Shown one piece after another: positions 1 through 6,863 of a stretch of 17,791 bases of DNA. A model generated the notes under the pieces. The model was not told where the DNA came from. It saw only the letters and a program-made list of their open reading frames with translations, and did not search any database. A program made the translations under genes and the position numbers. How positions within the stretch are numbered: position 1 is the first letter of the stretch; each line of letters opens with the position of its first letter. Source of the stretch: Bacilli bacterium (lineage in GTDB: Bacteria; Bacillota_I; Bacilli_A; RF39; UBA660); NCBI GenBank assembly GCA_028684735.1, contig JAQUFI010000023.1:1-17791 (forward strand), written 5' to 3'.

Positions 1-510
1 ATCTTTAATAATAATTTTATAACCTGGTTGTTTGCTTTCAATCTTATTATCAAGACGCTCGACAATTTTTAATATTTGGATTTTAGTTGCTTCAGTTAAA
101 TCATTAAATTTAACTCCATTTATTTCACTACCATAAAAAACAAAATCAACACTTAAAATAAAGAGATCCGTTACTTTGTCTTTAACTTTGTCAAAATTTT
201 CTTTATTGATATATTCATTAACCTTATTTTCAACTGATTGAAAATAATTGATGGTTGCTTCTTCAGTCATTTTGTTGGCTACTGGCATATCATAAATAGC
301 GGTTACTTCATCTATCGTTTTTATTTCTTCGACAATTACTTCCTTATTGTTACTTTTATTAGATTCAATAATTTGATCTGTTTTTTTATCTTCTACAACT
401 TGATTTTCTGTTTCATTCTTTTTATTAATATTAGCTTGTTCTTTTTGAAAACAACCTCCAACACCTAATAAAATGATGAGTGTTATCAAGAAAATACCTA
501 ACCTTTTCAT
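1..510 (-). CDS. Putative lipoprotein, C-terminal part cut by the window edge
   Basis: The frame is open for 170 codons from an ATG at 508-510 to the left window edge, so the C-terminus is missing. An AGGAGG ribosome site lies just upstream. The N-terminus is a lipoprotein signal: MKR, a hydrophobic run of about 14 residues, then VGGC, so Cys20 would be lipidated and the protein tethered outside the membrane. After it come about 40 low-complexity polar residues rich in K, N, E and Q, a typical flexible tether, and then a folded-looking region with mixed helix and strand character (DFVFYGSEINGVKF around residue 130). I do not recognise a family in this later part. The gene has its own SigA-type promoter in the 77-base gap behind the SpoIID gene. 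Function is unknown; localisation to the outer membrane face is well supported. Confidence 0.8.
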   Translation of the reverse strand, partial: MKRLGIFLITLIILLGVGGCFQKEQANINKKNETENQVVEDKKTDQIIESNKSNNKEVIVEEIKTIDEVTAIYDMPVANKMTEEATINYFQSVENKVNEYINKENFDKVKDKVTDLFILSVDFVFYGSEINGVKFNDLTEATKIQILKIVERLDNKIESKQPGYKIIIKD

Positions 511-531
511 ATTATCGCCTCCTGCACTCAT

Positions 532-560
532 ATTCTATACTTTTATTTAATTTATGTCAA
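532..560 (-). promoter_or_regulatory. SigA-type promoter of the lipoprotein gene
   Basis: On the minus strand TTGACA (555-560) is followed after exactly 17 bases by TAGAAT (532-537). The -10 box lies about 20 bases before the lipoprotein start codon. The -35 is a perfect consensus and the -10 is one mismatch away, so constitutive vegetative expression is likely. Confidence 0.75.
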
Positions 561-587
561 TTATCAAACTTTTTCATTAAGGTAAGA

Positions 588-1937
588 TTAACTCAAAATT
601 TGTACATTACTATAATAATGATGGATGATTTGTTTATAATTATAACCATTATTAGCCATCCCATTAGCACCATATTGACTCATTCCTACTCCATGACCAT
701 ATCCTCTAGTTACAATACTACATCCAATATCTGTTATAATTAAATCAAAATCCCTTGATCTTAAACCTAATTTATTATATAGTTCTATACCTTCATATAT
801 ATTATCACCTATTTTAACTTTATTAATACGATTACTACTACTTTTTTCTAATACTTCAACTGGTGTATCATCATTAATTTCAATTCCGAGTACTTTTAAA
901 ATATCATTATTAGTTTTTTCAACTGTTCTTAAATAAGGCGTAGCAGTTACATCCCAAGGACTATTAACACTTTTTAAATATGGGATAGTATAACCCCAAA
1001 CATATATGGCATCTTCCGTATATCCATTACTAGTAGAATGATATACGGCATCAATATATTTATTATTATAAGTTATATATTCACCCTTGGTTGATACAAC
1101 TGCATTTTTTACTTTATTATAATAGTAATCAAAACTACTCCCCCAATTGTTTTTTAATTGGTCTATATCTCGATAAACCTGCGTTGAGACATTATCAGTC
1201 AAGACCTTTCCTTCAGACATCCTTTTTAAGGCATAAGTTCTAGCTACAACTGCTTGGGCTTTTAATGCTTCAGCATTAAAACTAGCAGGCATTTCTCCAC
1301 CAACCACACCTACTAAATATTCCTCTAAATCTATTTGTTGAACAACTCCACTACTTCGATATAATGTCAACATTGTCTTATTCTCAACAATTTCTTCTTT
1401 TAAAATATCTTCTTTTAGTGGTTCACTCTTTAATATTTCTTCTTTTACGGATTCTTTTTTTACTGGTTCTTCTTTCTCAATTGGTGATTTATTAACAGGC
1501 TGTTCCTTTTCCAATTCAACATTTTGTTTTTTATCTACAGAATGAACTTCTGTTTTATCATTTGTAGAATTCAATTCCTGCTTTTTATTATTTGTAACAA
1601 TTTCATCTAAATTAAAATAATCATTTTCAGAAACTTCTTCCTTAATTTCAACCTTTTTAACAATTGTTTCTGATAAATTCGTGTTAGAATTATTTTTATT
1701 AGTTGCTATTATCCCAGAAGTACTTATTAAAGCAATAACAATACCACCTACAACTAATAAAATTTTAGTCCCTTTAAATTTTATTTTCATATCATTAATA
1801 TATTTATTAATCTTACTAGTTAAATCATCATGATTTGAATTATTCATTATTTCTTTTGCAAATTCATATTTATCATCAACATATAGGTATAATATTTCCT
1901 CAGTATCTTCTACCTTAATTTCATATTTATAAAACAT
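588..1937 (-). CDS. spoIID: SpoIID/LytB-family peptidoglycan lytic enzyme, membrane anchored
   Basis: A 449-residue member of the SpoIID family. In sporulating Bacillota these lytic transglycosylases cut peptidoglycan glycan strands during engulfment. Residues 1-57 are a charged cytoplasmic part. A transmembrane helix runs from about 58 to 79. Residues 80-187 are a Lys/Glu-rich linker with imperfect repeats of the form KEEPVKKE / KSEPLKED. The catalytic domain occupies about 188-447. It carries GEMP with the presumed catalytic Glu215, the AxVARTYAL segment (about 229-237), the YHSTSNGYTED motif (299-309) and the family hallmark GYGHGVGMSQYGA (412-424). The ribosome site AGGTGATAAG precedes the ATG. 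The gene follows a terminator, so it needs its own promoter. The cytoplasmic extension and long linker are larger than in the short Bacillus subtilis enzyme. Some SpoIID relatives act outside sporulation, so the sporulation role is inferred. Confidence 0.9.
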   Translation of the reverse strand: MFYKYEIKVEDTEEILYLYVDDKYEFAKEIMNNSNHDDLTSKINKYINDMKIKFKGTKILLVVGGIVIALISTSGIIATNKNNSNTNLSETIVKKVEIKEEVSENDYFNLDEIVTNNKKQELNSTNDKTEVHSVDKKQNVELEKEQPVNKSPIEKEEPVKKESVKEEILKSEPLKEDILKEEIVENKTMLTLYRSSGVVQQIDLEEYLVGVVGGEMPASFNAEALKAQAVVARTYALKRMSEGKVLTDNVSTQVYRDIDQLKNNWGSSFDYYYNKVKNAVVSTKGEYITYNNKYIDAVYHSTSNGYTEDAIYVWGYTIPYLKSVNSPWDVTATPYLRTVEKTNNDILKVLGIEINDDTPVEVLEKSSSNRINKVKIGDNIYEGIELYNKLGLRSRDFDLIITDIGCSIVTRGYGHGVGMSQYGANGMANNGYNYKQIIHHYYSNVQILS

Positions 1938-1951
1938 CTTATCACCTATAA

Positions 1952-1981
1952 TTAGTATCTATTTAAAAAGTTAAAACATAC
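1952..1981 (-). promoter_or_regulatory. Possible promoter of the spoIID gene, weak SigE-like match
   Basis: The 49 bases between the upstream terminator and the spoIID start must hold its promoter if the terminator works. On the minus strand GTATGTT (1975-1981) is followed after 15 bases by GATACTAA (1952-1959). Compared with the known mother-cell SigE pattern (GHATATT, about 14 bases, CATACAHT), the upstream box fits 6 of 7 and the downstream box 5 of 8. spoIID of Bacillus subtilis is SigE-controlled, which makes the match attractive. The sequence is A+T-rich enough for chance matches. Confidence 0.3.
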
Positions 1982-2008
1982 AAAAAAAACAAGAATAATT
2001 CTTGTTTA
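1981..2008 (-). terminator. Intrinsic terminator after the RsgI-like / two-TM operon
   Basis: The arms AAACAAGAA (1987-1995) and TTCTTGTTT (1999-2007) form a perfect 9-bp stem with a 3-base loop. On the minus strand the stem runs into an uninterrupted run of eight T, the classical Rho-independent form. The stem overlaps the stop codon of the 118-aa gene. Confidence 0.85.
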
Positions 2009-2362
2009 TTTTTTTGTAATTTCTTTTTTTCTATTTATGAAAAATAGCGTTCCACCAACAATAATAACATTAGCTATTGAGGTATATAAAGTGATTTTTT
2101 CATAATAATCTTCTCTTTTTAAATTGTTTTTATATGAGGCATATCGATATTCACATTCTTCATCAGGATTTTCTGTTGAAGGTTCATTTTTAAAATAACG
2201 ACATTCATCAACTTCATATTCTTGATAGGTATAAACAGGTTCATTAACTACCATTTTTATTAAACTGTTAGTTGCAATAACCATTGCAGCAATTAACCAT
2301 ATTAATAAAATAGCATTCGTAATCTTAAAAATTATTTCTTTATCTTTACTAAATAAAATCAT
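2006..2362 (-). CDS. Small membrane protein with two TM helices and a Cys-containing loop
   Basis: The protein has 118 residues. One hydrophobic helix spans about 13-36 and a second about 91-109. Between them is an acidic, Tyr-rich loop of about 55 residues with Cys54 and Cys70, which could form a disulfide if the loop is outside. The C-terminal tail is basic (RKKEITKK), so both ends are probably cytoplasmic by the positive-inside rule. I recognise no family. It lies 36 bases behind the RsgI-like gene, has its own GAGGTGA ribosome site and is closed by a strong terminator overlapping its stop. It is therefore very likely co-transcribed with that gene and may be its membrane partner. Function is unknown. 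Confidence 0.65.
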   Translation of the reverse strand: MILFSKDKEIIFKITNAILLIWLIAAMVIATNSLIKMVVNEPVYTYQEYEVDECRYFKNEPSTENPDEECEYRYASYKNNLKREDYYEKITLYTSIANVIIVGGTLFFINRKKEITKK

Positions 2363-2398
2363 ATGTCACCTCGTTTCCCTTTCAATTTCTTGTTCAAT

Positions 2399-3169
2399 TT
2401 AACTTTCGATAGGATAATATTTTCCTGCATTACGCTTTTTATAATTATCTAATAATTCTTTGCCTATTTCAGCCCTACTTTTTTTTGTTTCTTCGTTTTG
2501 ATTATCTTCAAGATATCGATCATATAATCTCTTTTCAAGTTGCTCTTTTCTTGCCTCTTTTTCTTCAAGTCTTTGTTGTTTTCTTTCTTCAATTCGAGTT
2601 TTATTTTGCTTATCTAAAGATTTTTGGATTTCTTCTTGAATTTCTTTCATTTTCATAGTCGCAAGATCTTCAATTCTTAATTCAGGATTTAAAGCAATTG
2701 CCTTTTCCATAATCAAATAATTTCCATAACTAACATCATATTTATCAGCTTCTGCTCGCATTTCATCCGTAAATCCTTTAAATTCAAAAAGAATTTCTTT
2801 TGCTTCTAATGATGTATTAATTTTATTCTTAATTTTTTCCTCTAAATCTTTTTCGGTTGTTTTAATACTGATGACATTATCAATTGAAAATTCATCGATA
2901 TAATTCATCTTAACAGCTTCTTCAGTAATTACTAATGTCGCTTCTTCAATATCCATTCCAACAAGATTTAAACCTTCTAATAATAAAATTCCATCTTCAT
3001 TAAGAGCACGGACTTCTTTTACTTCACCTTTCTTATTTACCGAAAGTTCAAGACTAGGATTGATATCAATAAAAATACGAGATACATTTTCCTTCTTGAA
3101 AAAATACAAACCAATTCCAACTCCGAGTAATATAACTACCACTAAACCAATCAAAATTTTCTTTTTCAT
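2399..3169 (-). CDS. RsgI-like membrane protein without the anti-sigma domain
   Basis: I place the start at the ATG at 3169 (MKKKILIG...), nine bases from the GGAAGG site. The ATG two codons upstream at 3175 is only three bases from it. In the residue numbering from 3175, a membrane helix spans about 6-26 and is followed at once by the extracytoplasmic domain of the RsgI family: IDINPSLELSVN (36-47), then VRALNEDG (55-62) and a helical/strand region to about 135. The Asn39-Pro40 bond in DINPS corresponds to the site where RsgI anti-sigma factors are reported to cleave themselves. The C-terminal part (about 160-258) is a charged K/E/R/Q stretch, probably helical or disordered. Classical RsgI has a cytoplasmic SigI-binding domain before the helix; here only a few residues precede it. 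It may therefore sense or bind the cell wall without holding a sigma factor. It is the first gene of a two-gene operon. Confidence 0.75.
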   Translation of the reverse strand: MKKKILIGLVVVILLGVGIGLYFFKKENVSRIFIDINPSLELSVNKKGEVKEVRALNEDGILLLEGLNLVGMDIEEATLVITEEAVKMNYIDEFSIDNVISIKTTEKDLEEKIKNKINTSLEAKEILFEFKGFTDEMRAEADKYDVSYGNYLIMEKAIALNPELRIEDLATMKMKEIQEEIQKSLDKQNKTRIEERKQQRLEEKEARKEQLEKRLYDRYLEDNQNEETKKSRAEIGKELLDNYKKRNAGKYYPIES

Positions 3170-3190
3170 ACACATCTACCTTCCAATAAT

Positions 3191-3219
3191 ATAATACTAT
3201 TTTCACTTCAATTAGTCAA
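3191..3219 (-). promoter_or_regulatory. SigA-type promoter of the RsgI-like operon
   Basis: Minus strand TTGACT (3214-3219) and TATTAT (3191-3196) are separated by exactly 17 bases. The -10 box lies about 20 bases before the start codon. Each box is one base from consensus. I found no equally clear promoter on the plus strand of this divergent gap for the SDR gene. Confidence 0.7.
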
Positions 3220-3277
3220 GTAATACAAAATATAAATATTTTTAGGTTTTTAGTAAATAATAATTAGGGGTGTGAAA

Positions 3278-4057
3278 ATGAATATTTTAATAACTGGTGC
3301 AAGAGGAGGAATTGGATATGCTAGCGCTATTGCTTTAATAAATAAAGGTCACTTTGTTTATATAACAACTGAAACAGAAAAGCAACTAGATTCTCTTCTC
3401 GAAAAAGAGGAACTAAAACATGATTATATCAAATTAATGAAATTAGATATCACCGATAAAGATGATTTAAAGAAACTCGAAGATTTAGATATTGATGTTT
3501 TAATTAACAACGCTTCACTTGGAATCGGTGGTTCTATTATCGAAGCTGATATTAAAAATATACGCGATAACTATGAAGTTAATGTCTTTGGTATGATTGA
3601 ATTAACATAATTATTAATTAAAGAAATGATAAAAAGGAATAGTGGTCGTATATTGATGTTTTCTTCGGTTTTAGTAGACATACCACTTCCTTGGTTAAGT
3701 ATCTATTCCTCAACTAAAGCTGCTATTAGGAATATAGCCTTTTGTCTAGAAAAAGAACTAAAACAATTAGATTCTGATGTCAAAGTAATTATAATTGAAC
3801 CAGGTGCTTACCATACTGGTTCTAACCAAGTTATGCTCGAAAATAAATATGATAATGACGATTCGATCTTTAAAGATATTAAAGAGGATATTCAAACTAG
3901 AGAAAATATTATTTTTGATATTTTAGAAAGCCACGATATCAAAACGATTGTGGATAAAGTGGTTGAAGCAGTTGAAGATAAGAATCCTAAATCAATATAC
4001 CGAGCTCCTTTTAATCAATCAATTATCCAAAAGATTTATAATATCATTAAAAAATGA
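3278..4057 (+). pseudogene. Short-chain dehydrogenase/reductase interrupted by one in-frame TAA
   Basis: A single reading frame of about 259 codons encodes a classical SDR oxidoreductase but carries TAA at 3608-3610 (codon 111). I use the ATG at 3278, seven bases after AGGGG. The GTG at 3272 is too close to that site. Before the stop are the NAD(P) Rossmann motif GARGGIG (7-13), NNAS (77-80) and the structural Asn102 in VNVFG. After it are the catalytic Ser130 and the YxxxK pair Tyr143/Lys147 in YSSTK, then EPGAYHTG. The stop therefore separates cofactor binding from catalysis, and the upstream product alone cannot be active. There is no frameshift and the downstream frame is otherwise clean. 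This suggests a recent nonsense change, for example CAA to TAA in the usual T-Q-L context, or a sequence error. A restart at the ATG at 3626 has only a weak AAAGAA before it. The substrate cannot be told. Confidence 0.8.
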
Positions 4058-4075
4058 CAAGTAATTGCCATTTTT
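4050..4075. terminator. Bidirectional terminator between convergent genes
   Basis: The arms AAAAATGACAA and TTGCCATTTTT around a GTAA loop (4061-4064) pair with a single A-C mismatch. T runs follow on both strands, so the hairpin can serve both the SDR gene (plus) and the 329-aa gene (minus). It overlaps the ends of both reading frames. Confidence 0.7.
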
Positions 4076-5063
4076 ATTTGCTCTTTAAAGAACATTCTAA
4101 CTCATTAATTAAAACTTGTTCTAATTCACTTATCATATTTATTGTCTTATGAACAGGTTCACTTGTATTTAATAATTCTTTCGAATCATTAGTTTCTTTA
4201 ATTGTTTTAGATAAATTTGACCCTTCCTGCATTAAAATATTTGATAATTCTGAAGCAATTGTAGCTACTGAAGATAAAACAACATCGCTTCCTTCTTCAT
4301 TAATTATTTCCTTCTTTGAGGAATTACAATAAACATTAGTTATATATATATAATTATATATATTATCACTTAATATCAACAAATTTAAATAATCATCAAT
4401 ATTAACAATACTATTAATCTTAATATCATTATCAATATAATTACTTTCAATTAAACTCCCTTTTTGCGATATTCTAATTAAATATGATGAATCCTCACGA
4501 ACATAACTAATCCATAAGTTATTTTGTGAAGCAAAAGAGCAAGTAAAATAAGTGTTAGGAATGGGGATAGTCGAAGTTATTGGATAACGAGAACCATCTA
4601 ACTGTTCAATAATTGTGGTTGTTGTTTTAGTTCCTATTTTAGTAATATCATATTCTTCTTTAATAAAATACCCATCATCAGTAATTGAATATATACAGTC
4701 ATCAGTGGTTATATATATTCTTTTTTTAATAGCACTATAACAAATATCATTTATCTTTTGACGATATTTTTGATCAATAGTTAATTTTATAAGACCTATT
4801 TCTTTAAAATCTAAATCAGTAATATAAATATTTTCATAATCATTTTCACGAAGAAGAAAAAATACATCATCTGTTTGATTATAAGTAATTCCGATATATT
4901 TTTTTTCAGTTTTATAATCTTCAGAATTATTTAAAAATAAATTATATTTATAGACCCTATCTAAAGATGGCACTAAAAAATAATAATTATTTTTTGCATA
5001 GACACAATTAACATATTGATTATTAATAGAATTCTTTAATGGTATTTTTTTAAGTACATTCAA
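4074..5063 (-). CDS. Putative beta-propeller-like protein with a C-terminal helical module
   Basis: The 329-residue protein starts at a TTG (5061-5063), eight bases after AAGGAG. No ATG occurs in the first 270 codons, so the TTG start is convincing. There is no signal peptide or membrane helix. Residues about 15-245 consist of repeated short hydrophobic strands with the pattern of a propeller blade (NNYYFLVPSLDRVYKYNLF; NIYITDLDFKEIGLIKL; KRIYITTDDCIYSITDDG; YLIRISQKGSLIES). I infer a beta-propeller fold. Residues 262-323 are a helical module that aligns without gaps to residues 22-83 of the divergently encoded 97-aa protein. Shared positions include LS-I, EG, E-V--T, I--LE-VL and LE. The two proteins may interact or assemble through this module. 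The gene is single, with its own upstream box and a terminator at its end. A spore-layer role is possible but only inferred. Confidence 0.65.
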   Translation of the reverse strand: MNVLKKIPLKNSINNQYVNCVYAKNNYYFLVPSLDRVYKYNLFLNNSEDYKTEKKYIGITYNQTDDVFFLLRENDYENIYITDLDFKEIGLIKLTIDQKYRQKINDICYSAIKKRIYITTDDCIYSITDDGYFIKEEYDITKIGTKTTTTIIEQLDGSRYPITSTIPIPNTYFTCSFASQNNLWISYVREDSSYLIRISQKGSLIESNYIDNDIKINSIVNIDDYLNLLILSDNIYNYIYITNVYCNSSKKEIINEEGSDVVLSSVATIASELSNILMQEGSNLSKTIKETNDSKELLNTSEPVHKTINMISELEQVLINELECSLKSK

Positions 5064-5089
5064 ATTATCACTCCTTATTAATTCTACAA

Positions 5090-5098
5090 TATTATATG
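5090..5098 (-). promoter_or_regulatory. Candidate -10 box for the 329-aa gene
   Basis: Minus strand CATATAATA fits the known SigK -10 pattern CATAnnnTA and also contains TATAAT, a perfect SigA -10. I see no convincing -35 for either factor, so the class of promoter is undecided. It lies about 27 bases before the TTG start. Confidence 0.35.
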
Positions 5099-5119
5099 TT
5101 AAATAAAGTTATCTGCATA

Positions 5120-5147
5120 TACAAAACCTTTTTTAAAACATAGAATA
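5120..5147 (+). promoter_or_regulatory. Candidate SigK-like promoter of the 97-aa gene
   Basis: CATAGAATA (5139-5147) fits CATAnnnTA exactly, and TACA (5120-5123) lies 15 bases upstream, close to the known spacing of the AC element in SigK promoters. The box is 22 bases before the start codon. A late mother-cell promoter would suit the presumed spore association of this gene and the following mini-gene. The match is short and the region is A+T-rich. Confidence 0.4.
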
Positions 5148-5169
5148 TATCGAAAAAGGAGGAGAATAT

Positions 5170-5463
5170 ATGTCAATGCCTGTTATCCAAAAACCAGAAT
5201 GCCCTATTTCTAGAGAACAAGCCTTAACTGATTTAATTGAGAGTATTGCTTTGGAACAAACAGCCTTATCTCATATTATTAATGCTGAAGGAGAAAAAAT
5301 TCAAAAAATCTTAAGAGTCTTTGATTGTAAAGAAGAAATATTCAAGATTAATGAATCAGTAAGAGAAACACTAGTTGCTATTACTCGTTTAGAAAACGTT
5401 CTATATTCAAAATTAGAATTAATTAACTGCAAAATTTGTAAAGACGAAACTCACAAAGACTAA
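5170..5463 (+). CDS. Small helical protein of a spore-former-associated family
   Basis: The protein has 97 residues and an excellent AAGGAGGAG ribosome site. A short N-terminal leader (MSMPVIQKPECPIS) is followed by two amphipathic helices at about 16-50 and 55-85. The segment SIALEQTALSHIINAEGEKIQ (25-45) is, from memory, the hallmark of a small uncharacterised protein family common in Bacillus and Clostridium relatives, with typical text ASIALEE-GLSHIINAEGEKIQ. I know of no proven function; some members sit beside collagen-like repeat proteins. Cys residues at 11, 53, 87 and 90 (a CKIC motif) could crosslink the protein. Residues 22-83 are homologous to the tail of the divergently encoded 329-aa protein. 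The following mini-gene, 53 bases on, is probably in the same transcript. Confidence 0.75.
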   Translation: MSMPVIQKPECPISREQALTDLIESIALEQTALSHIINAEGEKIQKILRVFDCKEEIFKINESVRETLVAITRLENVLYSKLELINCKICKDETHKD

Positions 5464-5516
5464 TTATTTATACACCAAATTCTTATCTTTTTTAATTATA
5501 TCAAAGGGGGGATAAG

Positions 5517-5606
5517 ATGCCAGGAACTGGATATGGTTGTAACACATCTTTCGTAATTGTTATATTTGTACTTTTAGTAATTATAACTTGCGGTAGATAT
5601 TGCTAA
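5517..5606 (+). CDS. YjcZ-like mini-protein, 29 residues
   Basis: An ATG at 5517 with a strong AAAGGGGGG site a few bases upstream opens a 29-codon frame ending in TAA. The product begins MPGTGYGCNTSF, continues as a single hydrophobic helix (VIVIFVLLVIIT) and ends CGRYC. The Gly/Tyr-rich head followed by one short hydrophobic helix is the layout of the YjcZ family of tiny Bacillus spore proteins. Three Cys residues (8, 25 and 29) are unusual. It follows the 97-aa gene by 53 bases with no terminator between, and a hairpin lies directly after its stop. It is too short for sequence statistics, so the support is the ribosome site, family layout, neighbour and terminator. Confidence 0.7.
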   Translation: MPGTGYGCNTSFVIVIFVLLVIITCGRYC

Positions 5607-5632
5607 AAAAAAGGAAATTTAATTTCCTTTTT
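5605..5632. terminator. Bidirectional hairpin terminator after the mini-gene
   Basis: The near-palindrome AAGGAAATT (5611-5619) / AATTTCCTT (5621-5629) is flanked by an A run on the left and a T run on the right. It gives a terminator-like hairpin on both strands between the convergent 29-aa and 383-aa genes. Confidence 0.65.
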
Positions 5633-5635
5633 CTT

Positions 5636-6787
5636 TTACACTAATGGAACATCCCCACGATTTAATTCAACTTTAAAGAAACTACCTAAAATATCATCAA
5701 AAATTATTTCTGAAAAATCATCAGCTGTCATCGTATCAAAAGTCTCATCATCATATAATGAGTTAACGTAATCTTGATCAGTTATTTTAATATTATAAGC
5801 TTCTGCTAAGACATAATAATATTTAACAAAATTAATATAATCGATAGGACGATATTTTAATAAGGTAAAATCATTAAGAAACATTTTACTACCCTTTATT
5901 TTTTTCATTAATTCAGCTTGTTTAGGAGTATATATTTCAGCAGATAAAATGCAACTAGCTAAAAAGATAACAAAAGGATTAATATAAAGCAAAATGGTAA
6001 TGACGGGATTTGAAACAAACATCAGTGAAAAAAGGATGGGGGATGAAAGGACTAAAAGGGTATAAATAAGAATAATTAAACCAATTATTCCTCTAAAATT
6101 AAATCTAGTATTCTTTAAAACATTTGCCACACCTAAAATAATAAAAGTATAAATGCTACCTAAGATAATATTAAAAACTCCTATTGAAATAAGTATATAA
6201 TAAGCAAAAATAAAGATAACTGCTAGAAAAATATTGTTTTCTTTATGGATAAAACCATATGAGTGTTTAATCTCTAACCTTATTGAACTATGGATTTTAT
6301 CAATTAACTTTTTTAAATTAATGAAATCTCCTTTAATTCTTTCTTGTAAGGTACTAAGCAAAATGGTTTCATCTTTTTGTTTAGTTTGACGATCATCACT
6401 AAGAATAAAAGTATTAATATACTTTATAACTAATTTTTCATAGTCATTTAACTTATATGAACTTAAATCATAGTAGTCATCTTTCATCCATTTAATCTTG
6501 TATTCAATTTGATTATCAACCTCAAATCGTTCAAACTTATAGTATCCCTTTTGAATTAATTCCAAAAAGATTAACCAAAATGATTGATCGTTAATATAAC
6601 CATCACTGTAATATTGAATTATAGCAGGATGCAAATTATCAGGTATTTCCCGATAATATAAGACATCCTTAAACTTATTATTTATTTTGGAAATAATAAT
6701 ATAAGTAAATAAAAATAATAATCCAACTAAAATAACATGATAAATTTCAATGTTTTGTGGTTCGAGAGGAACAATAATAAATAGCAT
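5636..6787 (-). CDS. DUF2207-like membrane protein lacking the usual extracytoplasmic domain
   Basis: The protein has 383 residues, with GGAGG seven bases before the ATG. A membrane helix spans about 15-34. Next comes a soluble region with REIPDNLHPAIIQYYSDG (46-63) and FLELIQKGYYKFE (74-86), which resembles the part of DUF2207 proteins that reads P--l-PA-----l--g and ildLa-rGyl-i. A cluster of hydrophobic segments at about 185-225 and 233-285 holds three or four membrane passes. The tail KMFLNDFTLL---YINFVKYYYVLAEAYNI (301-333) matches the C-terminal cytoplasmic part of the same family (the kyLPYAiaLGv region). DUF2207 proteins normally begin with a signal peptide and a beta-rich extracytoplasmic domain of about 200 residues; that part is absent. 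Function of the family is unknown. The gene sits 74 bases behind the giant surface protein and probably has its own transcript unless the intervening hairpin is leaky. Confidence 0.6.
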   Translation of the reverse strand: MLFIIVPLEPQNIEIYHVILVGLLFLFTYIIISKINNKFKDVLYYREIPDNLHPAIIQYYSDGYINDQSFWLIFLELIQKGYYKFERFEVDNQIEYKIKWMKDDYYDLSSYKLNDYEKLVIKYINTFILSDDRQTKQKDETILLSTLQERIKGDFINLKKLIDKIHSSIRLEIKHSYGFIHKENNIFLAVIFIFAYYILISIGVFNIILGSIYTFIILGVANVLKNTRFNFRGIIGLIILIYTLLVLSSPILFSLMFVSNPVITILLYINPFVIFLASCILSAEIYTPKQAELMKKIKGSKMFLNDFTLLKYRPIDYINFVKYYYVLAEAYNIKITDQDYVNSLYDDETFDTMTADDFSEIIFDDILGSFFKVELNRGDVPLV

Positions 6788-6826
6788 GCATAGACCTCCA
6801 ATAATCCAATTATTTAAATTACTGCC

Positions 6827-6863
6827 AAAATATCTATTAAAGATGTTCTAAAATAGATATTTT
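6827..6863 (-). terminator. Possible weak terminator after the SipW operon
   Basis: AAAATATCTATT (6827-6838) and AATAGATATTTT (6852-6863) form a perfect 12-bp inverted repeat with a 13-base loop, overlapping the stop codon of the giant gene. The stem is almost only A-T pairs and is followed by just four T on the minus strand. Termination may be partial, leaving the DUF2207-like gene within reach of the operon. Confidence 0.5.

Noticed and set aside
238..743. Two plus-strand open frames of 76 and 87 codons over the lipoprotein and the SpoIID C-terminus
   Set aside because: They lie opposite well-supported minus-strand genes, have Phe/Ile/Tyr-rich shadow composition and no convincing ribosome sites.
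3608..3610. The in-frame TAA of the SDR gene as a recoded or read-through codon
   Set aside because: TAA ends nearly every other gene here and the flanking bases show no known read-through or recoding signal; a nonsense change is simpler.
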